NCBI RefSeq assembly: GCF_001187435.1
Contig: NZ_LFXA01000013.1
Span: 248,001 to 312,000 of the forward strand
Reading direction: 5' to 3'
Length of the DNA stretch: 64,000 nt
From: Streptomyces caatingaensis
GTDB taxonomy: Bacteria; Actinomycetota; Actinomycetes; Streptomycetales; Streptomycetaceae
The notes beneath the pieces were generated by a model. That model searched no databases and was not told the DNA's origin. It saw only the letters and a list, made by a program, of their open reading frames with translations. The position numbers and the translations under genes are program-made. The stretch's first letter is position 1. Every line of letters starts with the position of its first letter. This document shows, one piece after another, positions 53,668-61,372 of this stretch.

Positions 53668-54909
53668 ATGACGCAGGGCAGGGAATGGCCGCCGTCGGCC
53701 GACATCAACCACTTCCTCGAAACCGTGGAGGACTGGTACCACGCGGACCGCGAAGGCTTCCAGACCCTCTACGAAGCGGCGGTCGCCAACGTCGTGCCGT
53801 ATCCGGCCCCCGAGGGGGGACAGCGCGACAACGAATGGAAGAACAAGGACATCAAGGGCCTGTGCGAGTTCTTCCGGAGCTGGCACCGCTGGCAGCTGGA
53901 GGAATGCGGCGTCGACAACGGGCTGGAGTACATAGAGAAGTTCAGCGAGCTCAACTACGAGAACGACTACGGCATGGTCTTCGTGACCTGCGGCCCCGGG
54001 CTCAAGATGCTCGCCGACTTCACCCAGTTGCAGGGCAGGCAGATGGACTCCGAGGAGTCCAGGAAAGTCACCCAGCGGTGGATCGAGCAGCTCGGCAAGA
54101 AGCGCATGGACGACTATGTCGCCCTCGACTGGCGGAACTTCAACGAGTTCTTCGTCCGCGAGGTGAAGAAGGACAGGCGGCCGGTCGACGCCCCGGCGGA
54201 CGACAGCGTGGTGGTCGCCCCGGCCGACTGCGTCATCAACATGATCGTCGACAGGCTGACGCTGGAGACCCCCATCCCGGTCAAGTCGGTGACCATGAAC
54301 GTCCAGCAGCTGCTCGACGGATCCCCGTACGCCGAGAAGTTCCTGGACGGCACGGCGGTCTCGTGCGTCCTGATGCCCGACAACTACCACCGCTACCACG
54401 CCCCGGTGTCCGGTGAGGTGGTGGAGTCCCGCGCCGACGTCGGCGGGGTCTACTACGGAATGCGGGATTTCCCCGACCTGCTCAACAAGGGCGACGTGGG
54501 CTACGGCTACGACTACGAGATGTTCGACCAGTTCCGCCGGGGCTACGTCGTCATCAGGACCAGGTACCTGGACGCCGAGGGAAAGCCCGTGCCGGGGCCG
54601 GACGGAGTCGGACACGTCGGGATGGTGACCGTCGGCCTCAACTCGATCGCCTCCGTGGTCTACCAGGAGCAGTTCAGGGCGATCAGCCCGGAATCGCAGC
54701 CCGTGCCGGTGCGCAAGGGCGAGGAGATCGGCTACTTCCAGTACGGCGGCTCGCTGAACATCCTGCTCTTCGAGAAGGACCGGTTCCCCGCGCTGCAGGT
54801 CCTCCAGGGGCAGCGCATCGGGCTCCTGGAGCGGAAGGAAAGGGTGCAGAAGCTGTTCACCAGCCACCACCACCTGCAGTCCCGCCGCCTCCGCCGGCTG
54901 GCTCCCTGA
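53668..54909 (+). CDS. Soluble phosphatidylserine-decarboxylase-family enzyme (PsiD-like)
   Basis: 413 residues. The PSD fold is marked by 'DWRNFNEFFVREVKKDRRPV', 'MPDNYHRYHAPVSGEV' (H241 and H244) and the self-cleavage site 'GYFQYGGSLNILLFEKD', where S362 after Gly-Gly would become the pyruvoyl group. Ordinary bacterial PSDs are shorter, membrane-linked and cut at L-G-S-T. Here an extra 130-residue N-terminal domain and the G-G-S site are like PsiD, the fungal tryptophan decarboxylase, and related soluble enzymes. So an amino acid or peptide-like substrate is as likely as a phospholipid. ATG 53668 follows a GTGAAGGGG stretch. The carboxypeptidase gene starts 54 bases downstream. Confidence 0.83.
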   Translation: MTQGREWPPSADINHFLETVEDWYHADREGFQTLYEAAVANVVPYPAPEGGQRDNEWKNKDIKGLCEFFRSWHRWQLEECGVDNGLEYIEKFSELNYENDYGMVFVTCGPGLKMLADFTQLQGRQMDSEESRKVTQRWIEQLGKKRMDDYVALDWRNFNEFFVREVKKDRRPVDAPADDSVVVAPADCVINMIVDRLTLETPIPVKSVTMNVQQLLDGSPYAEKFLDGTAVSCVLMPDNYHRYHAPVSGEVVESRADVGGVYYGMRDFPDLLNKGDVGYGYDYEMFDQFRRGYVVIRTRYLDAEGKPVPGPDGVGHVGMVTVGLNSIASVVYQEQFRAISPESQPVPVRKGEEIGYFQYGGSLNILLFEKDRFPALQVLQGQRIGLLERKERVQKLFTSHHHLQSRRLRRLAP

Positions 54910-54963
54910 CCGCCCGGACGCCGCCCCGTCGCCGTCAACCCGCCGCAGCACGAAGGGTGAACC

Positions 54964-56370
54964 ATGTCCTCGGACGACCTCGTCGCCTCGATCCCGGCGA
55001 ACATCCCCGACACCCTGCGCATCGCCTTCCTCACCAAGGACGTCAAGAAGGTCCGCTCCTACGCCGGACACGTGCACATCGACAGCGTCAGGCACCAGGG
55101 GAAGAAGAACCACCTGTTCTACTGGTTCTTCGAGAGCCAGACCTGCAACCCGCACGTCGCGGCCCCCGACCAACAGGCCCTGATCGACGGCACGCCGCTG
55201 CTGATCTGGCTCAACGGCGGCCCCGGCGCGTCCTCCTTGCTGGGGCTCTTCCTGGAGAACGGCCCGCTGTCCATCGGCGACGACCCCGCGGGAACGGTTT
55301 CGGTCTCCCCCGGATCCTGGAACCAGGAGGCCCACGTCGTCTACTGGGACCAGCCCGTCGGCACCGGATACAGCTACTCCGACGCCGACGAGTACGCCGA
55401 GGACGAGGACGCCCTCGCCCGGATGTTCTGGAAGGGCCTCCAGGAATTCTTCTCCGCGCACCCCGAGTACGCGAACTGCCCGCTGTACGTCTGCGGCGAG
55501 AGCTACGCCGGCAAGTACGTCCCCGCCATCGCCCTGGAGATCCACCGGCGGAACCGGGAGAACAGCGGTGCACGGAACATCGGCCTGCGGGGCATCGCTG
55601 TCGGCAACGGCTGGATCAGGCCCGAGCTGTCGCTCCGCGCCCTGGTCGACTACGCCTACACGACCGGATTCCTCGGCATCGCCCAGAAGAACTCCCTGGA
55701 CGAGTCGTACGCGGAATTCCAGGAGGTCCTCCGCTCGGGAGACATGCGGCAGGCGACCAAGCTGGGCAACGCCCTGGTCTCGGCCACGCTGGCGTACGGA
55801 GGGAATTTCGACCTCTACGACGTGCGGCGCTGGGACGACCTGTCCATGGGGGCGCTGAACGCCTACCTGAACAGCGAGCACGTCAAGGAGTCCCTGCACG
55901 TCCCCCCGCACGTCCCCTGGCAGTGCGCCGACAACGAGGGCCCCGTGGCCGACGCCCTGGTGAACGACAACATGCGGGACTGCACCGGCCAGTACGCCGA
56001 ACTCCTCGACGCGGGATATTCCACCCTGCTCTACACCGGGAACTTCGACACCGCCTGCGGATTCCGGAGCACCGAGGAGATCCTGGACGACCTCATGCGG
56101 CGCAAGGGCGAGCACGAGCACGGGGAATGGCGCAACGCCCCCCGGCTGATCTGGACGCAGGCGCAGGGAAATCCGAAGGGATTCGTCCGCCGCCTCAGGA
56201 ATCTGACCCAGGTCGCCGTGCCCGACTCCGGGCACCAAGTGCCCGCGTTCCAGCCGGAGATCTGCCGGGAGATGCTCTACAACTGGCTCTTCGACCGCCC
56301 CTTCGCCGGCTACGACCCCCAGCAGCCGGCCAAGCAGGGCAACGGCGGGACCGGCCTGTTCAAGGGCTGA
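54964..56370 (+). CDS. Serine carboxypeptidase-like protein (peptidase S10)
   Basis: 468 residues, rare in bacteria and better known from plant and yeast vacuoles. Signature blocks: 'LLIWLNGGPGASSLLGLF' (oxyanion), 'VVYWDQPVGTGYSYSDADEY', 'VCGESYAGKYVPAIALEI' (Ser180), 'LLYTGNFDTACGFRSTEE' (Asp362) and 'VAVPDSGHQVPAFQPEICRE' (His424), so the triad is complete. No signal peptide, so it acts in the cytoplasm, unlike the eukaryotic enzymes. Plant relatives (SCPL) can also act as acyltransferases. AAGGGTGAACC precedes ATG. Same strand as the PsiD-like gene and probably co-transcribed. Confidence 0.9.
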   Translation: MSSDDLVASIPANIPDTLRIAFLTKDVKKVRSYAGHVHIDSVRHQGKKNHLFYWFFESQTCNPHVAAPDQQALIDGTPLLIWLNGGPGASSLLGLFLENGPLSIGDDPAGTVSVSPGSWNQEAHVVYWDQPVGTGYSYSDADEYAEDEDALARMFWKGLQEFFSAHPEYANCPLYVCGESYAGKYVPAIALEIHRRNRENSGARNIGLRGIAVGNGWIRPELSLRALVDYAYTTGFLGIAQKNSLDESYAEFQEVLRSGDMRQATKLGNALVSATLAYGGNFDLYDVRRWDDLSMGALNAYLNSEHVKESLHVPPHVPWQCADNEGPVADALVNDNMRDCTGQYAELLDAGYSTLLYTGNFDTACGFRSTEEILDDLMRRKGEHEHGEWRNAPRLIWTQAQGNPKGFVRRLRNLTQVAVPDSGHQVPAFQPEICREMLYNWLFDRPFAGYDPQQPAKQGNGGTGLFKG

Positions 56371-56475
56371 CCGCGGTCACCGCGCGCGTCCGCTCCCCCG
56401 CCTCCTGCCGGCGCGGGCGCGGCCGCGGCGGGAGGCGCCGGGACCGGCCGGAGCGGAGGGCGGCCGCTACCCTTT

Positions 56476-56491
56476 TTGCATGGAAGCGCAA
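56476..56491. promoter_or_regulatory. ArsR box TTGC-N8-GCAA at the arsR start
   Basis: TTGC (56476-56479), 8 bases, GCAA (56488-56491) spans the start codon of the ArsR gene. The same spacing occurs twice before the ABC transporter at 59325 and 59400. Autoregulation is inferred. Confidence 0.5.
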
Positions 56492-56896
56492 GTTCCTCCC
56501 TGGGATTCCGCCGGTGCCGACCGCGCCGTCGCGGTCCTCAAGGCGGTCGCCGACCCGTCCCGCTACCGCCTGCTCTGGGCCCTCAGACGCCAGGAGCTGC
56601 CGGTCAGCACCCTGGCGGAGCTGCTGGGCGCCCACGTGGCCGCGACGTCGCAGCACCTGGCGAAGCTGCGGACCGCCGGGCTGGTGTCCTCCCGGCGGGA
56701 GGGCACCAGGATCTACTACCGCGTAGCGGGCGCCCATGTGGAGGCCCTGCTGGAAGGCGCGGTGCTGGCGGCCGGCGCGACGGGCGCCGGCTCCGGCACG
56801 GCGGCGGCGCGGACGGAGACGGCCGCCGTCGCGCAGGAACAGCACGCGCCCGCGCGCACCGCCGCGCGCCGGGTCCGGCGCCCGGTCACCGAGTAG
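56480..56896 (+). CDS. ArsR/SmtB-family regulator
   Basis: 138 residues. Winged helix: 'VLKAVADPSRYRLLWALRRQ' then 'LAELLGAHVAATSQHLAKLR' and wing 'GLVSSRREGTRIYYRVAGAH'. In metal-sensing relatives of the NmtR type helix 5 ends D-x-H-...-A-L-x-H-A-D-H; here only 'GAHVEALLEGAVLAAG' is left, so the usual two-site metal cluster looks incomplete; a lone His remains in the tail ('EQHAPARTAARR'). ATG 56480 is inside the palindromic ArsR box. The nearby transporters suggest metal control. The stop overlaps a convergent small gene. Confidence 0.88.
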   Translation: MEAQVPPWDSAGADRAVAVLKAVADPSRYRLLWALRRQELPVSTLAELLGAHVAATSQHLAKLRTAGLVSSRREGTRIYYRVAGAHVEALLEGAVLAAGATGAGSGTAAARTETAAVAQEQHAPARTAARRVRRPVTE

Positions 56897-57047
56897 TCCG
56901 GCGGCCCGGGGACGTCACGGGGGCCGCGCGCAGGACGGTGCTGTCGAGGGGGCTGTCGGCGATGCGCCGGGCGGCGTCGCGGACGAAGGCCCGGAGGGCG
57001 GCCGCGCGGTGGACGCGGCGGACGTGGAGCACGGTGAGGACGGACAT
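56886..57047 (-). CDS. Small hypothetical protein (53 aa)
   Basis: 53 codons, 'SVLTVLHVRRVHRAAALRAF' onward, strongly basic and with almost every third base G or C, so the frame is probably real. GGAGGTGACC lies nine bases before ATG 57047. It lies 122 bases downstream of the Nramp gene on the same strand and may share its transcript. No family recognised. Confidence 0.5.
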   Translation of the reverse strand: MSVLTVLHVRRVHRAAALRAFVRDAARRIADSPLDSTVLRAAPVTSPGRRTTR

Positions 57048-57169
57048 GCGAAGGTCACCTCCGTGACGCGGTCGAGAGGGAACGGGGAGCGGAAGGCCGT
57101 CAGGCCGGACCGGTGGCGGCAGAGCCCGGGCGGCGCAGCCCGGCGCCGTCAACGGGCTGCGCGGGTCGG

Positions 57170-58819
57170 TCAGTTGCCCGTCGCGAGCTGCACGACGCGG
57201 ACGACGACCAGGACCATCGCGGCGAACAGATAGGTGCGCAGCGCGGTCAGGCCGACCCTGCGGCCGGTGGAGACGAGGGGCCTGGGCAGCCGTTCCAGCG
57301 GCGGCATCCGCCAGTTCTCCTTGCCGGTGCGGTCCACGGGTCCGGCCGGGGCCCAGCCCTTGCGGCGGCGCCGGGTCTCGGCGTAGCCGAGGGCGAGGAT
57401 GCCGGCGACGCCGCAGACGCCCATGATGTCGAGGATCGCGCCGGAGGTGAGGTCCGGGAAGAGGACGGCGGCGGTCAGGACGACCGAGAGGGTGACCAGG
57501 GCGGCGACGACGAGGGACGTGAAGACGTTCATGGCGCGTCCGTTGACCCAGGGGCCCAGGACGGCCTTGTCGTTGCAGAGCAGGAGCAGGAAGACGGTGG
57601 CGGAGGGGAGCAGGACGCCGGCGAGGGTCTGGACGCCCTCGGTGAGCAGGCCGAGCGGGGAGCCCGGGATGATCACGATGACGGCGGCGGCGAGGACGAG
57701 TCCGGCGAAGACGGCGTAGAAACCCTTGGCGCCCTTGATGCCGCGGTGCAGGGAGTGCTTGAGGCCGAGGACGTCGCCGATGGCGTAGGCGGTCGACAGG
57801 GAGACGGCGGCGGCGCCGATGACGGAGGCGTCGAGCAGGGCGACGGCGAAGAGCACGCCGGCGGTCCTGCCCGCGTACCGCTCCAGGCCGTGGGCGATGT
57901 CACCGGCGTCGGTGAAGTGGCCGGACTCCGCGTGCCCGGCGAACGCGGCGGCGCAGAAGCCCATCATGGCGGCGGCGCCGATGACGACGATCGCGATGCC
58001 GATCCACAGGTCGGCCTTCTCGTAGCGCATGAAGCGCGGGGTGATGCGCTTGTCGATGACGTAGGACTGCTGGAAGAACAGCTGCCAGGGCGCGACCGTC
58101 GTGCCGACGATGGCGATGATCAGCAGCATGACGTCGGAGAGCTGGGAGTTCTTCGGCAGGCCGGGCACGACGAAGTCGTGGGCCATCTGTCCGGCGCCGG
58201 GGTGGACGAGGAAGTAGACCGGGATCAGCAGCAGCGAGCCCGCGCACAGGAGCACGGCGGTGCGCTCGAAGCGGCGGAAGGAGCCGGTGGACGCGGCGGC
58301 GACGACGATCGCGGCGGCCAGCAGCACGCCGGGCACCTTGGGCAGGCCGAGGTAGCCGACCGCGAGGGTGATGCCGATGAACTCGGTGACGAGGGTGAGC
58401 GCGTTGAGCAGGAACAGGTCGATGACCGAGAAGGCGCCCCAGAACTTCCCGAACCGCTCCAGGATCAGCCGGGCGTGCCCGACGCCGGTGACCGCGCCGA
58501 GCCGCAGCACCATTTCCTGGTTGACGTACAGCACCGGTACGAGCAGGAGCAGCGTCCACAGGAGGCCGGTGCCGTAGTTCTGCCCGGCCTGGGTGTAGGT
58601 GCCGAAGGCGCCGGCGTCGTTGTCGCCGACCATCACGATCAGGCCGGGGCCGACGATGGCGAGGAGCGTCCTGAGCTTGGCGGACAGCCCCTTGCGGGGG
58701 GCGGTGTCGTCCACCCTGATGGTGCCGAGCGCGCCGTGGATGTCGCCGGCGTGGGCGTCGTCGAGGACGGCCGTGCGCGGTGCGGGCACGGCCGGGGCGG
58801 TGGTGGTCAGGTCGGTCAT
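57170..58819 (-). CDS. Nramp-family divalent metal transporter with altered metal site (NRMT-like)
   Basis: 549 residues, about 11-12 membrane segments. Helix 1 reads 'GPGLIVMVGDNDAGAF', which aligns with the Nramp motif D-P-G-N: Asp68 is kept but the Asn is Ala71. Helix 6 reads 'VGTTVAPWQLFFQQ' where Mn transporters have M-P-H-x-x-x-x-H, so the Met and His are replaced by Ala and Trp. These losses fit the Mg-transporting NRMT branch better than Mn-importing MntH (as I recall that family). N- and C-terminal tails are cytoplasmic-looking. ATG 58819 has GGGAGG five bases upstream. It is preceded by a leader ORF (58968-59045) and competing hairpins. Confidence 0.87.
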   Translation of the reverse strand: MTDLTTTAPAVPAPRTAVLDDAHAGDIHGALGTIRVDDTAPRKGLSAKLRTLLAIVGPGLIVMVGDNDAGAFGTYTQAGQNYGTGLLWTLLLLVPVLYVNQEMVLRLGAVTGVGHARLILERFGKFWGAFSVIDLFLLNALTLVTEFIGITLAVGYLGLPKVPGVLLAAAIVVAAASTGSFRRFERTAVLLCAGSLLLIPVYFLVHPGAGQMAHDFVVPGLPKNSQLSDVMLLIIAIVGTTVAPWQLFFQQSYVIDKRITPRFMRYEKADLWIGIAIVVIGAAAMMGFCAAAFAGHAESGHFTDAGDIAHGLERYAGRTAGVLFAVALLDASVIGAAAVSLSTAYAIGDVLGLKHSLHRGIKGAKGFYAVFAGLVLAAAVIVIIPGSPLGLLTEGVQTLAGVLLPSATVFLLLLCNDKAVLGPWVNGRAMNVFTSLVVAALVTLSVVLTAAVLFPDLTSGAILDIMGVCGVAGILALGYAETRRRRKGWAPAGPVDRTGKENWRMPPLERLPRPLVSTGRRVGLTALRTYLFAAMVLVVVRVVQLATGN

Positions 58820-58824
58820 GGCAG

Positions 58825-58850
58825 CCTCCCGGGTCCCCCGGCGGGGGAGG
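58825..58850 (-). promoter_or_regulatory. Competing hairpins around the Nramp ribosome-binding site
   Basis: On the transcript, CCTCCC (58850-58845) can pair with the ribosome-binding site GGGAGG (58830-58825), hiding it. The alternative stem CCCCC-GCC-GGGGG (58847-58835) uses part of the same bases and would free it. Such mutually exclusive stems after a leader ORF suggest translational control. Confidence 0.45.
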
Positions 58851-58967
58851 TCGGGGCACACGGCGGCGCTCTCCCCCGCGGGCGGGCAGCACGAGGACCC
58901 GGGGCGGCGGGGTCGCCGCACCGAGGGGGCGCAGTGCTGTGGCGCGCGTGGGCGCGGGGAAGGGCGG

Positions 58968-59045
58968 TTACCGCGTACCGGAGGTCGACGAGGACGTACG
59001 GATGCGGGGCCCGGTGAGGCCCGGACTACTGTGACTTCGATCCAT
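58968..59045 (-). CDS. Leader peptide (25 aa) upstream of Nramp gene
   Basis: ATG 59045 follows GGGAGGAGG at eight bases. It encodes 'MDRSHSSPGLTGPRIRTSSS' then 'TSGTR' and stops at TAA 58968, 148 bases before the Nramp start. Too short and too rich in Ser, Thr, Arg and Pro to be an enzyme. Ribosome progress through it could switch the hairpins at the Nramp ribosome-binding site, as Mg-responsive leader peptides do in other bacteria. The mechanism is inferred. Confidence 0.55.
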   Translation of the reverse strand: MDRSHSSPGLTGPRIRTSSSTSGTR

Positions 59046-59324
59046 GTCTCTCGCCTCCTCCCGGCCGGGGCGCGCGCGGGCGCCATGACGGACGCGGCAA
59101 GGAGCGGACCGGCCCGTGCGGCCGGTTCACCCCGACTCGTCAGAGCTTTGGCACTGCACGGCGTAATCCCCTGGCGCGGGAAGCCACTTGGGATCACCCC
59201 TTGAGCCGGGGAGATCTGTCCTGACCCTGGGCGTCTCTCGACGTCGTGGGGTCAGTGGCCTGTGTCCGTACAGACGCCTCACCGAACGAGGTGCCTCTTC
59301 AAACCTCCACGAGTGTGCCCGTAC

Positions 59325-59341
59325 TTGCGCAACGGCGCAAC
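59325..59341. promoter_or_regulatory. ArsR box, upstream copy
   Basis: TTGCGCAACGGCGCAAC: TTGC-N8-GCAA, 75 bases before a second copy. The bases between 59046 and 59324, shared by the divergent Nramp and ABC units, hold no other feature I can support. Confidence 0.5.
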
Positions 59342-59399
59342 TATTTGACCCAGTCTTGACACGGACCGCCGCCGGGACGGAAGGCGCCGCCCGCGATAT

Positions 59400-59429
59400 T
59401 TGCGCAACAGTGCAACAAATGGTGATACT
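59400..59429 (+). promoter_or_regulatory. ABC-operon promoter overlapped by ArsR box
   Basis: TTGCGCAACAGTGCAAC (59400-59416) is TTGC-N8-GCAA. Its first six bases can serve as a -35 (TTGCGC), with GATACT (59424-59429) as -10 after 18 bases, so a bound repressor would block polymerase. The remaining leader to 59578 is gene-free. Confidence 0.5.
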
Positions 59430-59578
59430 GCTCGCGACACGTCCCGTCCCCTGCGCCATCAGCGCAGGTCACAGCAGACGCAGCCGCCCTTGCAACCCTT
59501 CCGTCCCATCCCCGGGCCCGCCCGCCACGGTCGCGGCACGGGACGATCTGTGCCCAGAGTGTGGTCGGAGGTTGTGTG

Positions 59579-61336
59579 ATGTTGCCGTTCCCCACGGGCC
59601 CCGCCGCCGCCCGCACGTCCCTGCCGTCCCGCATCGCAGGCCGGATGTCCCGCATGACCTGGGTCGACGTGGTGGTCGCCGCCGCCGTGCTCGTGCTGCT
59701 CTACATCACCCTGCGGGTGGGGCAGGGAACGACGGTCCGGTTCTCCACCAGCCAGTCGGTGAAGATCGACACACACCCGTCGCAGCTGCCCTACGACGCG
59801 GCCCGGAGCCTGCTGCGCATGTTCGTCGCACTGACCGCCTCCACCGTCTTCACCTTCCTCTACGCCTGCGCCGCGGCCCGCAGCCGCCGCCTCGAACGGA
59901 TCCTGATCCCGGCCCTCGACATCCTCCAGTCGGTCCCGGTGCTCGGCTTCCTCACCGTCGCCGTCACCGGCTTCATCGCCCTGTTCCCCGGCTCCATGCT
60001 CGGCCTGGAGTGCGCGTCCATCTTCGCGATCTTCACCTCGCAGGCATGGAACATGACCTTCGGCTTCTACCACTCCCTCACCTCGCTCCCCCGCGAACTC
60101 GACGAGCTCTCCCGCTCGTTCCGCTTCACCCGGTGGATGCGCTTCTGGAAGGTGGAGGTGCCCGCCGGGGCCATCGGCCTGGTCTGGAACGGCATGATGA
60201 GCTTCGGCGGCGGCTGGTTCTTCCTCGTCGCCTCCGAGGCCATCAGCGTCAGCAACAAGGACTACGCCCTGCCCGGCGTCGGCTCGTACGCCGGCGCCGC
60301 CATCGCCGACGGCGACCTCGGCAGGATCGGCTGGGCCATCCTCACCATGGCCGTCATGGTCATCGGCGTCAACTTCTTCTTCTGGCGCCCCCTGACGGCC
60401 TGGGCCGAGAAGTTCAAGAACGAGCAGTCCGAGGCGGGCGAGATCCAGCGCAGCGTCGTCCTCGACTTCCTGCGCCGCTCCAACTGGCCGCGCCTGCTGG
60501 GCCGTCTGCTGCGACCCGTCGGGCACGGGCTCAACCGCGCGGGCCGCGTCCTGGGCGTCGACGACCGCCCCCTCGCCCCGGACCACCGGCGGCGGCGCAC
60601 CGGCGACATCGCCTTCGCCGTCGTGGCCGGCGGACTGATCCTGTGGGGCCTGGCCGACCTCGTCGGCTACCTCAGCGACCGCACCGGGCTCGGCGTCTTC
60701 GGCGAACCCCTCCTGCTCGGCCTGGCCACCCTCGCCCGCGTCGCCGTGGTGGTCGTCGGCTCCACCCTGATCTGGGTGCCGATCGGCGTACGGATCGGGT
60801 TCTCGCCCAGGCTGACCCGCATCGCCCAGCCCCTCGTCCAGGTCCTGGCCAGCTTCCCCGCCAACTTCCTCTTCCCGCTCGCCGTCTGGTTCTTCCTCAG
60901 GACCGGACTGTCGATCGACGTCGGCGGCGTCCTGCTGATGGCCCTGGGCGCCCAGTGGTACATCCTCTTCAACACCATCGCCGGCGCCATGTCGATCCCG
61001 ACCGACCTGCGCGAGGCCATGGACGACCTGGGCGTCCGCGGCCGGCAGCGCTGGAAGCGCCTGATCCTCCCCGGCATCTTCCCGTCCTACGTCACCGGCG
61101 GCATCACCGCCTCCGGCGGCGCCTGGAACGCCTCCATCGTCGCCGAGATCGTCCCCTTCGGCGCCACCACCCTCACCGCCACCGGCCTCGGCGCGTACAT
61201 CTCCCACGCCACCGCCACCGGCGACTTCCCGCACCTGATCGCGGGCGTCGCCGTGATGAGCCTCTACGTCGTCGGGCTCAACCGCCTCTTCTGGCGCCGC
61301 CTCCACCGCCTCGCCGAGACCCGCTACGCCTCCTGA
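59579..61336 (+). CDS. ABC transporter permease, two fused domains (nitrate/sulfonate type)
   Basis: 585 residues made of two BPD_transp_1 domains. In the first, 'ELDELSRSFRFTRWMRFWKV' and in the second 'DLREAMDDLGVRGRQRWKRL' are the EAA-type loops that contact the ATPase. Each half has about six membrane segments. A double permease of this kind pairs with the ATPase encoded 36 bases downstream. No substrate-binding protein is encoded beside it. ATG 59579 has GGAGG seven bases upstream; GTG 59561 would overlap that site. The two ArsR boxes before it suggest metal-linked control despite the nitrate/taurine-like family. Confidence 0.88.
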   Translation: MLPFPTGPAAARTSLPSRIAGRMSRMTWVDVVVAAAVLVLLYITLRVGQGTTVRFSTSQSVKIDTHPSQLPYDAARSLLRMFVALTASTVFTFLYACAAARSRRLERILIPALDILQSVPVLGFLTVAVTGFIALFPGSMLGLECASIFAIFTSQAWNMTFGFYHSLTSLPRELDELSRSFRFTRWMRFWKVEVPAGAIGLVWNGMMSFGGGWFFLVASEAISVSNKDYALPGVGSYAGAAIADGDLGRIGWAILTMAVMVIGVNFFFWRPLTAWAEKFKNEQSEAGEIQRSVVLDFLRRSNWPRLLGRLLRPVGHGLNRAGRVLGVDDRPLAPDHRRRRTGDIAFAVVAGGLILWGLADLVGYLSDRTGLGVFGEPLLLGLATLARVAVVVVGSTLIWVPIGVRIGFSPRLTRIAQPLVQVLASFPANFLFPLAVWFFLRTGLSIDVGGVLLMALGAQWYILFNTIAGAMSIPTDLREAMDDLGVRGRQRWKRLILPGIFPSYVTGGITASGGAWNASIVAEIVPFGATTLTATGLGAYISHATATGDFPHLIAGVAVMSLYVVGLNRLFWRRLHRLAETRYAS

Positions 61337-61372
61337 CCCCGTCCGCCACCGAACACAGCAAGGGAGCCCCTC

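Noticed and set aside
58820..59190. M-box (ykoK) magnesium riboswitch upstream of the Nramp gene
   Set aside because: I looked for the conserved GGTGAGGCTCC-type core on the minus strand and did not find it; a leader ORF with a ribosome-binding site fits better. A covariance-model search would settle it.
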